Assembly: GCF_001295845.1 (NCBI RefSeq)
Contig: NZ_LJIC01000178.1
Span: 1 to 46,894 of the forward strand
Direction: 5' to 3'
DNA length: 46,894 nt
Source: Rhodopseudomonas sp. AAP120
GTDB taxonomy: Bacteria; Pseudomonadota; Alphaproteobacteria; Rhizobiales; Xanthobacteraceae
Part shown: positions 29,766 to 39,008 of the stretch, in pieces
How the letters are laid out: the number at the start of each line of letters is the position of its first letter
Position numbering within the stretch: the stretch's first letter is position 1
Translations under genes and position numbers: made by a program
The notes under the pieces: generated by a model
The model's input: the letters and a program-made list of their open reading frames with translations, nothing else
Databases searched by the model: none
Told to the model about the DNA's origin: nothing

Positions 29766-30740
29766 TTACGGCAGTGCGGCGACCTTGATGCCGGTCGGGC
29801 CGAGGATCACCACGAACAGCACCGGCAGGAAGAACAGGATCATCGGCACCGTCAGCTTCGGCGGCAGAGCAGCGGCCTTCTTCTCCGCCTCGTTCATGCG
29901 CATGTCGCGATTTTCCTGCGCCATGACGCGCAGGCTTTGGCTGAGCGGCGTGCCGTAGCGTTCGGCCTGCTGCAGCGCGAGGCAGACCGACTTGACGCCC
30001 TCCAGCCCGGTGCGGGCGGCGAGGTTTTCGTAGGCCTGCTTGCGGTCGGGAAGATAGGACAGCTCCGCCGTGGTCAGTGTGAGTTCTTCGGCCAGCGGCA
30101 CCGACTGCGTGCCGATCTCGATCGAAACCTTGCGGAACGCCGCCTCGATCGACATGCCGGATTCGATGCAGATCAGCAGCAGGTCGAGCGCGTCGGGAAA
30201 GGCGCGCCGGATCGAGAGCTGGCGCTTCGAGATCGCGTTCTTCAGAAACAGCATCGGCGCCTGCATGCCGAGGAATACGGCGGCGAGGCAGATCCCGAGT
30301 TTGACGGCGGTCGACTGATCGAGATTCGTCAGCAGGAAGATGTAGATGGCGGCGGCGATGCCGAACGCGATCGGCATCACCATGCGGAAGAACAGGAAAG
30401 TGACGTACGGCGCCTGACCGCGGTAGCCGGCCATGACCAGCTTGTCGCGCGCGGTCTCCTGCGCGACCCATTTGCCGAGGTTGAGATCTTCGACGACCTT
30501 GGCGATGAACTGCTTCGGCGCTTGGCGCAGCGACACCCGCTCGACCTTGGCCAGCCGGTCGCGTTCGCGCTGACGAATGCGCTCACGTTCGCTGCCGACC
30601 GCCTTCATGCGCTTTGCCAGCGTCTCGCCGACGAATAGCGGCATCACCAGCGTGTAGACCGTGGCGCTGGCAGCGATCGCAGCCAGCAGCATCGTCATGA
30701 AATGCCGGTCGTGGAACTTCTCAACGAGAAGATCGATCAT
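29766..30740 (-). CDS. tadC: Tad pilus inner-membrane protein TadC
   Basis: Type II secretion system F-domain protein of 324 residues, platform of the Tad/Flp pilus machine with TadB. It has TM segments near 15-35, 125-165 and 295-320, and the T2SSF segment FPDALDLLLICIESGMSIEA, then ALQQAERYGTPLSQSLRVMA. The start is preceded by GAGG. It follows tadB by 11 bases and is the last gene of the minus-strand cpa/tad block. Confidence 0.94.
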   Translation of the reverse strand: MIDLLVEKFHDRHFMTMLLAAIAASATVYTLVMPLFVGETLAKRMKAVGSERERIRQRERDRLAKVERVSLRQAPKQFIAKVVEDLNLGKWVAQETARDKLVMAGYRGQAPYVTFLFFRMVMPIAFGIAAAIYIFLLTNLDQSTAVKLGICLAAVFLGMQAPMLFLKNAISKRQLSIRRAFPDALDLLLICIESGMSIEAAFRKVSIEIGTQSVPLAEELTLTTAELSYLPDRKQAYENLAARTGLEGVKSVCLALQQAERYGTPLSQSLRVMAQENRDMRMNEAEKKAAALPPKLTVPMILFFLPVLFVVILGPTGIKVAALP

Positions 30741-30751
30741 GGGTCACCTCG

Positions 30752-31726
30752 TCAGAAGTCGAAATTGATCATCTTCCTCATCACCAGGATGCCCGCGGTC
30801 ATCCACACCACGCAGCCCGCCAGCATCAGGCGGCCGGTCGGATGAGTCCACAGCAGCGAAATGTAGTCGGGCGTCGACAGGTAGACCAGAAACATCACGA
30901 TGGGCGGCAGCGAACCGATGATCGCCGCGGAGGCCTTCGCTTCCATCGACATCGCCTGGATCTTCTCGGCCATGCGCCGTCGGTCGCGCAGAACCTTGGA
31001 CAGGTTGCCGAGCGCTTCCGACAGGTTGCCGCCCGACTTCTGCTGAATCGAGATCACGATGCCGAAGAAGTTCGCCTCCGGCAGCGGCATGCGGTCGTAC
31101 AGGCGGGCGCAAGCCTCGCCGAGCGGCATCCCGATCGCCTGGGTTTCGATGATAGCGTTGAACTCGCTCTTGAGCGGTTCCGGCGCGTCGGCGGCCACCA
31201 CCTTGATCGACTCGAACAGCGGCAGACCGGCCTTGATGCCGCGGACGATCACGTCGACCGCATCGGGCAGGGCGGTGAGAAATTTCTTCTCGCGGCGCTT
31301 CTTGAGAAAGCCCAGGGTCCACCGCGGCAGGCCGAAGCCGCCGGCGAAGGCGAGCGCGGCCGCGGCAAGCAGGCCTCCGTCGAACAGCATCACCAGCGCG
31401 AACATCGTCGCACCGAGGCAGGCCGAGATCGTGATGAATTTGTTCGGCGTCCAGTCGACGCCTGCCTGCGACAGCCGGGTGCTCAGAGAAACGTTCTTCT
31501 GCTTCTCGTTGCGGGCTTCGATTTCGCGCAGCGAGCCTTCGATCTGTTCGCGGCGCGAGCGCTGCGTCCTGTCGACCTGACGCACTGCCGGCGCCGAGCG
31601 GGCGATGCTCGATCGACGCTTTTCGGCCTGCTTCTCGCCGGACAGCAGCGGATAGATGAACACCCACGCCAGCCCGCCGACGGCGATCGCTGCGAAGAAG
31701 GCCAGAGCGAGCGTTTGCATCTGCAT
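30752..31726 (-). CDS. tadB: Tad pilus inner-membrane protein TadB
   Basis: Protein of 324 residues and partner of TadC, with a T2SSF domain (LPDAVDVIVRGIKAGLPLFE, then ISIQQKSGGNLSEALGNLSK) and TM segments near the N-terminus (3-23), the middle (about 95-135) and the C-terminus. The ATG at 31726 follows GGGAA; the frame is open to 31879 but that part overlaps cpaF. It is between cpaF (13 bases upstream) and tadC. Confidence 0.94.
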   Translation of the reverse strand: MQMQTLALAFFAAIAVGGLAWVFIYPLLSGEKQAEKRRSSIARSAPAVRQVDRTQRSRREQIEGSLREIEARNEKQKNVSLSTRLSQAGVDWTPNKFITISACLGATMFALVMLFDGGLLAAAALAFAGGFGLPRWTLGFLKKRREKKFLTALPDAVDVIVRGIKAGLPLFESIKVVAADAPEPLKSEFNAIIETQAIGMPLGEACARLYDRMPLPEANFFGIVISIQQKSGGNLSEALGNLSKVLRDRRRMAEKIQAMSMEAKASAAIIGSLPPIVMFLVYLSTPDYISLLWTHPTGRLMLAGCVVWMTAGILVMRKMINFDF

Positions 31727-31739
31727 CGAGCCGTTCCCG

Positions 31740-33179
31740 TCAGATGTTGGTGACGACTTCGGCGGCGTCGAGCGCCGCCGCGAGCCGCGTTTCCTCGCCG
31801 TAGTAGCGCGCGCGCTCCCAGAATTTCGGACGTCCGATGCCGGTTGAGCGATGGCGGCCGACGATGTGGCCGTTGGCATCCTCGCCGAGCAGGTCGTAGA
31901 CGAACAGATCCTGGGTGATGATGGTGTCGCCTTCCATCCCCACCACTTCGGTGATGTGGGTGATGCGGCGGGAGCCGTCGCGCAGGCGGGCGGCCTGGAT
32001 GATGACGTCGATCGAGGCGCAGATCATCTCGCGGATGGTCCGCGACGGCAGCGAGAAGCCGCCCATCGTGATCATCGACTCGCAGCGCGACAGCGCCTCA
32101 CGCGGGTTGTTGGCGTGCAGCGTGCCCATCGAGCCGTCGTGGCCGGTGTTCATCGCCTGCAGCAGGTCGAAAGCTTCGGGGCCGCGGACTTCGCCGACGA
32201 TGATCCGCTCGGGGCGCATACGCAGACAGTTGCGCACCAGTTCGCGCATCGTCACCTGGCCTTCGCCTTCGATATTCGGCGGCCGGGTTTCGAGGCGCAC
32301 CACGTGCGGCTGCTGCAGCTGCAGTTCGGCGGCGTCCTCGCAGGTGATGATGCGTTCGTCGTCGTCGATGTAGTTGGTCAGGCAGTTCAGCAGCGTCGTC
32401 TTGCCGGAACCGGTGCCGCCGGAGATCAGCACGTTGCAGCGGCTGCGGCCGATGATCTGCAGGATCTCGGCGCCCTCCGGCGTGATCGCGCCGAACTTGA
32501 CGAGCTGATCGAGCGTCAGCTTGTCCTTCTTGAACTTGCGGATGGTGAGCGCGGGGCCGTCGATCGCCAGCGGCGGCACGATGGCGTTGACGCGGCTGCC
32601 GTCGGCGAGGCGGGCGTCGCAGATCGGCGAGGATTCGTCGACGCGCCGCCCGACCTGGCTGACGATGCGCTGGCAGATGTTGAGCAGCTGCTGATTGTCG
32701 CGGAAACGGATGCCGGTGCGCTGGATGCGGCCGGCGACTTCGATGTAGACCGTGCCGGCGCCGTTGACCATGATGTCGGAGATGTCGTCGCGCGACAGCA
32801 GCGGCTCGAGCGGGCCGTAGCCGAGCACGTCGTTGCAGATGTCGTCGAGCAGTTCCTCCTGCTCGGCGATCGACATCACGATGTTCTTGATCGCGATGAT
32901 CTCGTTGACGATGTCGCGAATTTCTTCGCGGGCCGACTCGCCGTCGAGCTTGGCGAGCTGCGCCAGATCGATGGCTTCGATCAGCGCGCCGAAAATCGTC
33001 GCCTTGACCTGATAATAGGTGTCGGAGCGCCGGGCTTCGACCGGGGGCGCGCTGCGCGAGGGGGCGAGCGGCGGAGACGACACCGGGGCCGGCGCTTCCA
33101 CGCGCGCGACCGGCTCGGGAGCCAGGCTCACCGGCTTCGATCGCGCCTCCTGATCTGCACTGCTACGCTTACCGAACAC
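31740..33179 (-). CDS. cpaF: Tad pilus assembly ATPase CpaF/TadA
   Basis: Secretion-type hexameric ATPase of 479 residues that powers Flp pilus assembly and retraction. After a Pro/Ala-rich disordered tail (to about 50) come the N-terminal domain, the Walker A loop GGTGSGKTT near 254-262, the Asp/His boxes ([31 protein letters not shown]) and the RIIVGEVRG Walker B region. The start codon is GTG at 33179 with GGAG 7 bases upstream. It lies 17 bases after cpaE in the same operon. Confidence 0.96.
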   Translation of the reverse strand: MFGKRSSADQEARSKPVSLAPEPVARVEAPAPVSSPPLAPSRSAPPVEARRSDTYYQVKATIFGALIEAIDLAQLAKLDGESAREEIRDIVNEIIAIKNIVMSIAEQEELLDDICNDVLGYGPLEPLLSRDDISDIMVNGAGTVYIEVAGRIQRTGIRFRDNQQLLNICQRIVSQVGRRVDESSPICDARLADGSRVNAIVPPLAIDGPALTIRKFKKDKLTLDQLVKFGAITPEGAEILQIIGRSRCNVLISGGTGSGKTTLLNCLTNYIDDDERIITCEDAAELQLQQPHVVRLETRPPNIEGEGQVTMRELVRNCLRMRPERIIVGEVRGPEAFDLLQAMNTGHDGSMGTLHANNPREALSRCESMITMGGFSLPSRTIREMICASIDVIIQAARLRDGSRRITHITEVVGMEGDTIITQDLFVYDLLGEDANGHIVGRHRSTGIGRPKFWERARYYGEETRLAAALDAAEVVTNI

Positions 33180-33196
33180 GAAACACTCCAGTGGGC

Positions 33197-34474
33197 CTAC
33201 TTGGCCCGCAGCTTCTCCAGAATCGGCGACAGGAAGCCGCCCTTCGGTTTCTTCGCTTCGCCGCGTCCCGTCAGCCGCTGCGCGATCTGCAGGAACATGT
33301 CGGTGACCTTGTGGCTCGCGGCGATCTCGGCGATCATCTGCCCGTTATTGGCGGCCGCGCCGAACATCTGCGGGTCGAACGGGATGGTGACGATCGGCTG
33401 GCTTTCGATCGCCTTGGCGAATTCGGCGGCATTGATTTCGGGCCGCTTCGGCACGCCGACCTGGTTGAGGCAGTACAGCGGCGGCCGATCGTTCGGGCGC
33501 GCGGTCCGCAGCAGGTCGTAGAGGTTCTTGGTGTTGCGCAGATTGGCGAGATCGGGCGCCGCGACGATCAGAATGTCGTCGGCGTTGATCAGCGCGCGCT
33601 TGGTCCAGCCCGTCCATTGATGCGGCACGTCGAGCACGATGCACGGCATCGTCGCGCGCAGCGTGTCGAAGATCGAATCGAACGCTTCGCTGCCGAAATC
33701 GTAGACCCGATCCAACGTCGCCGGCGCGGCCAGCAGGCTGAGATGATCGGTGCACTTCGACAGCAGGCGGTCGACGAAGGCGGTGTCGACCCGGTCGGGG
33801 GCGAACACGGCCTCGGCAATGCCCTGCGGCGGATCCTGATTGTAGTCGAGGCCCGCGGTGCCGAAAGCCAGATCGAGATCGGCCACCACGGAATCCAGCG
33901 CCAGATCCCGCGCGATCGCCCAGGCGACGTTGTGGGCAATGGTCGAGGCGCCGACGCCGCCCTTGGCGCCGACCACCGCGATGATGCGCCCGACGGCCTT
34001 GGCCTCCGGCGCGGAAAACAGATTGCAGATCGAGCGCACCACGTCGATCGGCGCCACCGGCGCGATCGCGTAGTCGCTGACACCCCGGCGCACCAGCTCG
34101 CGATACAGCGTGACGTCGTTGACCTTGCCGATCACGATGACGCGCGTGCCCGGGTCGCAGACCGTGGCGAGCTGGTCGAGCCCGGCCAGCACGTCGCTGC
34201 GCGGATCGGTCTCGAGAATGATGACGTTCGGCGTCGGCGCCGAGCGATAGGCCTCGATCGCCGCCGCCATCCCGCCCATCTGGATCTTCAGATGGGCTTT
34301 GACGAGGCGGCGGTCTTCGCCGGCGGCCTGCACCGCCGCGGCGGTCTCCACCGACTCGCAGAAGGCCTGCACCGACACGCGGGGGGCCGGCGCGATGTGC
34401 TCGTCCGACGCTGCGGTGGGCGCGGGCGCTTCGGCGCCGGCTTCGTCCTGATTCTGGCGTGCGTAGCTGATCAT
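33197..34474 (-). CDS. cpaE: Pilus assembly protein CpaE (TadZ-like)
   Basis: Localisation factor of the Tad machine, 425 residues. An N-terminal receiver-like domain (about 45-150) is followed by a ParA/MinD-type ATPase domain with deviant Walker A VGAKGGVGAST near 168-178. The ATG overlaps the cpaD stop by 4 bases (ATGA). Family members position the pilus apparatus at a cell pole. Confidence 0.93.
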   Translation of the reverse strand: MISYARQNQDEAGAEAPAPTAASDEHIAPAPRVSVQAFCESVETAAAVQAAGEDRRLVKAHLKIQMGGMAAAIEAYRSAPTPNVIILETDPRSDVLAGLDQLATVCDPGTRVIVIGKVNDVTLYRELVRRGVSDYAIAPVAPIDVVRSICNLFSAPEAKAVGRIIAVVGAKGGVGASTIAHNVAWAIARDLALDSVVADLDLAFGTAGLDYNQDPPQGIAEAVFAPDRVDTAFVDRLLSKCTDHLSLLAAPATLDRVYDFGSEAFDSIFDTLRATMPCIVLDVPHQWTGWTKRALINADDILIVAAPDLANLRNTKNLYDLLRTARPNDRPPLYCLNQVGVPKRPEINAAEFAKAIESQPIVTIPFDPQMFGAAANNGQMIAEIAASHKVTDMFLQIAQRLTGRGEAKKPKGGFLSPILEKLRAK

Positions 34475-35199
34475 GGTCCGACGTTACTCAGTTGCGCCTT
34501 GTCGGTGGTTTGCGGCTTGGTGGTCCGGTAGGTTTCGAAAGTGGTGGCGCGGCGTGCGGTGTAGGGCGGCGTCTCGGCCCGCGGCTGCACCAGATCCGAC
34601 GGATTCTCCACCATGGCGGCCAGGTTGCGCTGATTGGCGCAGCCGAAATTCCAATACTGCCGGTTATCCAGATAGCCCTTGTTCTTGATCGATGGACCGA
34701 TGTCCTCGGGCCACAGACCGCAGGGGCCGGCCACTGCCGTGACCTTCGGATACAGCAGGCGGATCGCCGCGAAGGTGCGTGGATCGGCGGGATGAAAGGG
34801 TTTCACGATGACGCCGCGCGCCGGAACGCCGCCCGCGGTCAGCACCGACTGGATCTCGCGGACCGTCTCGCCCGCGGCCCGGGCGTTCGGCGTGCCGGAC
34901 GGGACTTCGGCGATGATCGAGCCCGTACCCTCGCGCAGCCAGTCGCGGCCGAAGGCCATCACGTCGGCGCGCTGCGGCGCGGTTAGTCCGCCGCGGCCGT
35001 TGCCGACGAACACCACGATGCTGCGATCGGCTTCCTGAATCGCGATCGGATGCCGTTGGCGATAGTCGAGCGGAATGCTGGCGGTGACGTCCTCGGTGCT
35101 CCCGGTGTGGGTGCAGGCGCCGAGCGATAGCGATACACCGACTAAAGCGGCCCCGAAACCGAGGCCGCGGCGTGCACGGGCGGGTGTCATGGAAATCAT
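34471..35199 (-). CDS. cpaD: Pilus assembly lipoprotein CpaD
   Basis: Outer-membrane-associated lipoprotein of 242 residues that supports the CpaC secretin. The signal peptide ends in the lipobox LGACTHTG. The body contains the CpaD-family block YRQRHPIAIQEADRSIVVFV and PCGLWPEDIGP, ending with YWNFGCANQRNLAAMVENPS. The start at 35199 has GAGGA 7 bases upstream; an ATG three codons later is possible. The open frame up to 35394 overlaps cpaC. Confidence 0.93.
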   Translation of the reverse strand: MISMTPARARRGLGFGAALVGVSLSLGACTHTGSTEDVTASIPLDYRQRHPIAIQEADRSIVVFVGNGRGGLTAPQRADVMAFGRDWLREGTGSIIAEVPSGTPNARAAGETVREIQSVLTAGGVPARGVIVKPFHPADPRTFAAIRLLYPKVTAVAGPCGLWPEDIGPSIKNKGYLDNRQYWNFGCANQRNLAAMVENPSDLVQPRAETPPYTARRATTFETYRTTKPQTTDKAQLSNVGP

Positions 35200-35218
35200 C
35201 GTGCTGTCCTCGTCCCGC

Positions 35219-36664
35219 TCAATCGGTGATGAAGCCGAAGCGGCCCCGGTAGTTCTGGCCTTGTGCGGCGTTGCGACCGGGCACGCCGTAGATCCGATTG
35301 ATATTGCCGAGCAGATCGGATTGCGGATCCGAGGCATCGGCGAAGCCGTCGTCCGGCCGCGACAGGTCCTTCTGCGCCACCGCGCGCACCACATAGGGCG
35401 TCACCAGCACCATCAGCTCGGTCTGACGGTTGATGTAGTCGCGGCTGCGGAACAGCGTGCCGAGCACCGGAACCTGCGTCATGCCCGGGAGCCCGTTGAT
35501 CGCCTGCTTGGTCTGATCCTGGATCAAGCCGGCCATCGCCAGCGAGCCGCCCGAGGGAATTTCGACAGTGCTGTCGACACGGCGCGTCTTGATGGACGGC
35601 ACCGAGAAGGAGTTGATGTTGACGGCGTTGTCGCTGGAGACTTCGGAGACTTCGGTCGACACCTTCAGGCTGATCCGGCCCTCGCTCAGCACCACCGGGG
35701 TGAAGTTGAGCAGAACACCGAATTTCTTGAACTGCACAGAAGGCGTGCAGACGCCGTTGGTGCAGGTGACGCCACTCGGCACCGGAAACTCGCCACCGGC
35801 GAGGAAGCTCGCCGGCTCGCCGGAAATTGCCGTCAGGTTCGGCTCGGCCAGCGTGCGCACCACGCCGGCGCTTTCCATAGCCTTGAGCGTCGCCTGAACC
35901 GACGGGCCGTTGCCGAACGAGGTCGTCAGCGCATTGCCGGACACCAGTGCCTGCCCGGACTGAGTGAACGGATTGCTGTTGGTGAACTTCACCACCGAGG
36001 TGCCGTAACTCATATTGGCGGTGAGATCGACGCCGAGCTGCTTGATGATATTGCGCTGCACTTCGGCGACGGTGATCTTCAGCATCACCTGGTCGCGGCC
36101 GCGGATCGCGATATTGTTGACGACCTTGGTGGCGTCGCCGGTGAGGCGCGCGGCCAGATCGGCCGCCTGCTGGGCCTCGATTGCGGTCGCGGCGGAGCCC
36201 AACAGCATGACGCCGTCGCCGAGGCCTTCGACGTGAATGTCGGCATTGGGGATCGACTGGCGCAGCGCGGTGCGGATGCCGTTGAGATCGCGGGTCACGG
36301 CGATATCGTAGGCGCCGATCTGCTGTCCGCTGGCATCGAAGAACACGATGTTGGTCTGGCCGACCGCGGCCCCGATGATGTAGGCGCGCTGCGCCGAGCG
36401 AACCACCGCGTTGGCGATCTTCGGATCGGCGACCAATACGTCCTTGATGTCGCGCGGCAGATCGATCACGACCGATTTGCCGATGCCGAGTGCGAGCGGG
36501 CGCGCGTTCAGGCCAGCACCGGCCGTCTGCGCCGGCGTTTCACGATAATCGCCGGCTTGAACCGGTGACCAGGCCGACAGCAGCGAAAGCGCGACGACGG
36601 CGGAAACCGCCGCCGCCGTGCTTTTAACGGTCCGGATGAATCGGTAGTGGGCCCCGCGGTTCAT
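35219..36664 (-). CDS. cpaC: Tad pilus secretin CpaC (RcpA)
   Basis: Outer-membrane channel of the Flp pilus, 481 residues. A signal peptide (to about 38) precedes the pilus N-terminal domain (LALGIGKSVVIDLPRDIKDV and following), a BON-like segment near 125-190, and the type II/III secretin domain (VRTLAEPNLTAISGEPASFL, then VDSTVEIPSGGSLAMAGLIQ and LFRSRDYINRQTELMVLVTP). ATG at 36664 is chosen; a GTG at 36682 overlapping the cpaB stop is an alternative without a clear ribosome binding site. Confidence 0.94.
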   Translation of the reverse strand: MNRGAHYRFIRTVKSTAAAVSAVVALSLLSAWSPVQAGDYRETPAQTAGAGLNARPLALGIGKSVVIDLPRDIKDVLVADPKIANAVVRSAQRAYIIGAAVGQTNIVFFDASGQQIGAYDIAVTRDLNGIRTALRQSIPNADIHVEGLGDGVMLLGSAATAIEAQQAADLAARLTGDATKVVNNIAIRGRDQVMLKITVAEVQRNIIKQLGVDLTANMSYGTSVVKFTNSNPFTQSGQALVSGNALTTSFGNGPSVQATLKAMESAGVVRTLAEPNLTAISGEPASFLAGGEFPVPSGVTCTNGVCTPSVQFKKFGVLLNFTPVVLSEGRISLKVSTEVSEVSSDNAVNINSFSVPSIKTRRVDSTVEIPSGGSLAMAGLIQDQTKQAINGLPGMTQVPVLGTLFRSRDYINRQTELMVLVTPYVVRAVAQKDLSRPDDGFADASDPQSDLLGNINRIYGVPGRNAAQGQNYRGRFGFITD

Positions 36665-36678
36665 ATCCGTCTCTCTGC

Positions 36679-37482
36679 TCACTTCGGCATCGTCGTCTGG
36701 GTGGCGACGCCGTAACGAACGACGTTGATGCTGTCCCGCTTGCCGCCGCCGGTGTCGTCGGTGCCGGCCGGCGCGTTGGCGTCGGCGAGGCTGCGCAGCG
36801 CCAAGGACAGCGTGCCGCTCTGGCGCGCACGGGCGAGGAATTCCGCCTGGTCGGGCTTCAGCTCGAGCGTCGCGGTCTTGCCGACCACCACCCGCTGACC
36901 GTTCTTCTCTTCGATGGTCTGATCGATCGCCAGAACCCGGACGTTGCTGAGGATGATCTCGGAATTCACGGTTTCGCCGCCGCCGCCGGTGCGGTCGGGA
37001 TTGCGATCGCGCTTCGACAGGATGACGTCGACGCGGTCGTTCGGCAGGATGAAGCCGCCGGCGCCGGTCTCGGGGGAGATTTCGGTCGAGATCGCCCGCA
37101 TCCCGGTCGGCAGGATGGCGGCCATGAATCCGGAGCCAGTCGCCTTCACCAGCTTCTGCTCGCGGATCGGTTCGCCGGCGATGAACGGCGACCGCGCGAT
37201 CGAACCGACGATCTGCCGGTTCGCCTCGGGCTGGTCATTGCGGCGGATGAATTGTGAGCTGGCGGTCGCGGCCGGCCAGCTCTGCCACTGAACGTCGTCA
37301 GGGCCGACCGGCTGGCCGAGCGGAATGTCGGACTTTGCGACCAGGACGTCGACGGTCGGAAGTTGCGCGACCGGCGCGGGCGGCCCGGCGGTTTCCTGCC
37401 CGCCACCGCTGCTGGCGAGATAGGCGGCGACGGCACCGGCGCCGATCGCAATGGCCAGAACGACGATGCGCGCGGAATTCAT
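36679..37482 (-). CDS. cpaB: Flp pilus assembly protein CpaB (RcpC)
   Basis: Periplasmic protein of 267 residues anchored by one TM segment (5-22). It has a SAF domain (about 42-115, with VDVLVAKSDIPLGQPVGPDD) and the CpaB/RcpC core (RAISTEISPETGAGGFILPN, then DRVDVILS). RcpC-type proteins bind and gate the secretin. The start follows GGAAG. The gap to cpaA upstream (128 bases) contains two TTAA half-sites that could belong to a second promoter. Confidence 0.93.
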   Translation of the reverse strand: MNSARIVVLAIAIGAGAVAAYLASSGGGQETAGPPAPVAQLPTVDVLVAKSDIPLGQPVGPDDVQWQSWPAATASSQFIRRNDQPEANRQIVGSIARSPFIAGEPIREQKLVKATGSGFMAAILPTGMRAISTEISPETGAGGFILPNDRVDVILSKRDRNPDRTGGGGETVNSEIILSNVRVLAIDQTIEEKNGQRVVVGKTATLELKPDQAEFLARARQSGTLSLALRSLADANAPAGTDDTGGGKRDSINVVRYGVATQTTMPK

Positions 37483-37610
37483 ACGCTTTCACTTCCCGAA
37501 TGACTCGGCGACGGACCCCGCCGCAGTAGCTGGAGTTGACCAGCTATTCGTCAAAGCATGGTTAATGACGCGTATCTAAATCGAGTTAACGAGATGTTCC
37601 CGCGGCCCCG

Positions 37611-38135
37611 TCAGTGCAGCGCGAACCGCGACAGATCCACGGCCTTGATCCATTCGGTCTGCGGATAGATCATCAGTGCGCCCAGCGCGATCGCGATGCC
37701 GTAGGGAATACCTGTTTCCTGGGCGTGCAATCGCGTCAACCAGGCCTGACCGTGCAGCGGATAGGGCAGCGGCCACTGCCGGAAGCCGAGCAGCAGAAGC
37801 GTCAGCGCGCCTCCGAACAGCGAGACGTAAAGCAGGTAGTCGAGCAGGTGGGCGAAGCCGAACCACAGCGCTGCCGCCGCAGCCACCTTGGCGTCGCCGC
37901 CGCCGATCCAGCCCATCGCGAAACATGTGAATGCCGCCGCGAGCACCGTGAAGCCGGCGGCCAGATGCCAGCCGAACTGCTCGATGTTCATGCCGCTGAT
38001 CGGCGCCAATACCAGAAAGCCGGCGATCAGCAACATCGAGACACGATTGGGGATCGTCATCGTGAACAGGTCGCTGGACGCCGCGAAGGCCATCAGGGCC
38101 GGAAACAGCGACAGGCGTAGCAGGTCAGCGATCAT
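37611..38135 (-). CDS. cpaA: Prepilin peptidase CpaA (TadV)
   Basis: Inner-membrane aspartic peptidase of 174 residues that cleaves Flp prepilin and the TadE/TadG pseudopilins. Both catalytic aspartates are visible: D22 in SSDLFTMTIPN and D81 in GWIGGGDAKV (GxGD-type motif). About five TM helices; the methyltransferase domain of PilD-type peptidases is absent, as is normal for Tad systems. It is the first large gene of the minus-strand block. Confidence 0.93.
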   Translation of the reverse strand: MIADLLRLSLFPALMAFAASSDLFTMTIPNRVSMLLIAGFLVLAPISGMNIEQFGWHLAAGFTVLAAAFTCFAMGWIGGGDAKVAAAAALWFGFAHLLDYLLYVSLFGGALTLLLLGFRQWPLPYPLHGQAWLTRLHAQETGIPYGIAIALGALMIYPQTEWIKAVDLSRFALH

Positions 38136-38230
38136 CGTCGAGTCTCGCCGAAGGGAAGGCCGCGACCGCCGCGGACCGGAGCGGCGAAGCTAGCCTGTAG
38201 AGGTGAACGATCGGGAAACGAAAGCCCGGA

Positions 38231-38368
38231 TCACCACACCAGGGCGATGCGGACCGCGAGCGCCACGATGCCGAGCAACAGCGCCGCGCAGACCGCCTGT
38301 CTGGCAGCGATTTCGCGCAGCGCCGGCCTTGTGGTGCCGGTCAGGATTGCCGGATCGGATCGACTCAT
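38231..38368 (-). CDS. Possible 45-residue membrane peptide
   Basis: A short frame of 46 codons between the pilin terminator and cpaA. The polypeptide begins MSRSDPAILTGTTRPALREI and ends in a single hydrophobic helix (about 27-44, CAALLLGIVALAVRIALVW in part). The ribosome binding site is weak (CCGAG). The composition of a basic, polar head and one TM segment is plausible for a small Tad accessory or an unrelated membrane peptide, but chance cannot be excluded for this length in GC-rich DNA. Confidence 0.4.
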   Translation of the reverse strand: MSRSDPAILTGTTRPALREIAARQAVCAALLLGIVALAVRIALVW

Positions 38369-38410
38369 ACGCGTAACTCGGACTGTTGACGATCGCGGAA
38401 CGGCTCGGGA

Positions 38411-38440
38411 CAGAAAAGGCCCCGGCGGAGCCGAGGCCTT
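38411..38440 (-). terminator. Rho-independent terminator of flp pilin gene
   Basis: On the minus strand: AAGGCC-T-CGG, loop, CCG-G-GGCCTT, then TTTTCTG. It lies 20 bases after the pilin stop codon, separating abundant pilin mRNA from the assembly genes downstream. Confidence 0.85.
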
Positions 38441-38459
38441 GTCGCGACTGAAGGCTCGA

Positions 38460-38630
38460 TTACTGAGTCTTCAGGTTGCCGCTGATGTTGGTGAAGGCCA
38501 GGTTCAGCTTGCTGCCGATGCCGTTGACGACGACGATGATGGCGAGAGCGATACCGGCGGCGATCAGGCCGTACTCGATCGCAGTGGCGCCCGACTCGTC
38601 CTTAACGAAACGCGCGAGAATGTTCTTCAT
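38460..38630 (-). CDS. Flp-family type IVb pilin
   Basis: Major pilin subunit of the Tad pilus, 56 residues, too short for many ORF callers. The leader MKNILARFVKDESG is followed by the mature start ATAIEYGLIAAG with the Flp-type Glu-Tyr pair at mature positions 5-6. A long hydrophobic helix continues to about residue 37, ending in a Gly/Asn-rich tail. CpaA, encoded downstream, should cleave after G14. GGAG lies 10 bases before the start. A strong terminator follows. Confidence 0.95.
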   Translation of the reverse strand: MKNILARFVKDESGATAIEYGLIAAGIALAIIVVVNGIGSKLNLAFTNISGNLKTQ

Positions 38631-39008
38631 TGGGGAGTAGCTCCATGTGCCCGTGGCTGTCGAACTAAGTGTGGTCTTGCCGGCGTTCTCAGCACCGCGA
38701 CCATGTGGGGAACCTAGGAGCTGGAAATTGCAGCGCAGTTAATTCGATTGCTGAAACACGGCCTCAACAGCGACTTCTTGAGTAGAGTGAATGCAGCATT
38801 AAACTAATCGAAAATTTGAGTGATTGTGTCAGCCCGATACCGTCGCTGCTCACCGCGGTGCAGGATCGCCCCAGCATCGGACAGATCGGTCAAATTGATG
38901 CACCGGCGTTTGCGGTTCATTCATCAATTAACGGCACATTTCCCATGTCGGGCGCCGGCCCCGCTGCGTATCTGCTTTGGCCGGCCTGTTGATGTCCCGG
39001 AGTACAGT
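38631..39008. other. Divergent promoter region of pilin and pilus genes
   Basis: 378 bases without a supported gene between the minus-strand pilin and the plus-strand pilus protein. The stretch 38725-38825 is markedly AT-rich for this genome and contains TTAA elements (GTTAATTCGATT, GCATTAAACTAATC, AATTAACGG), so promoters and regulator sites for both directions probably lie here. No exact CtrA box or EcfG promoter was seen. Confidence 0.45.

Noticed and set aside
29557-29958. 133-residue ORF across the 29.6 kb repeat
   Set aside because: It runs through the palindromic repeat and into the antisense of tadC.
35075-36568. 497-residue plus-strand ORF antisense to cpaC/cpaD
   Set aside because: Shadow of real secretin and lipoprotein genes; no domain.
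38900-39008. Earlier start of the pilus N-domain protein
   Set aside because: An in-frame ATG near 38898 would add residues before the signal peptide; the ATG at 39009 has CGGAG upstream.
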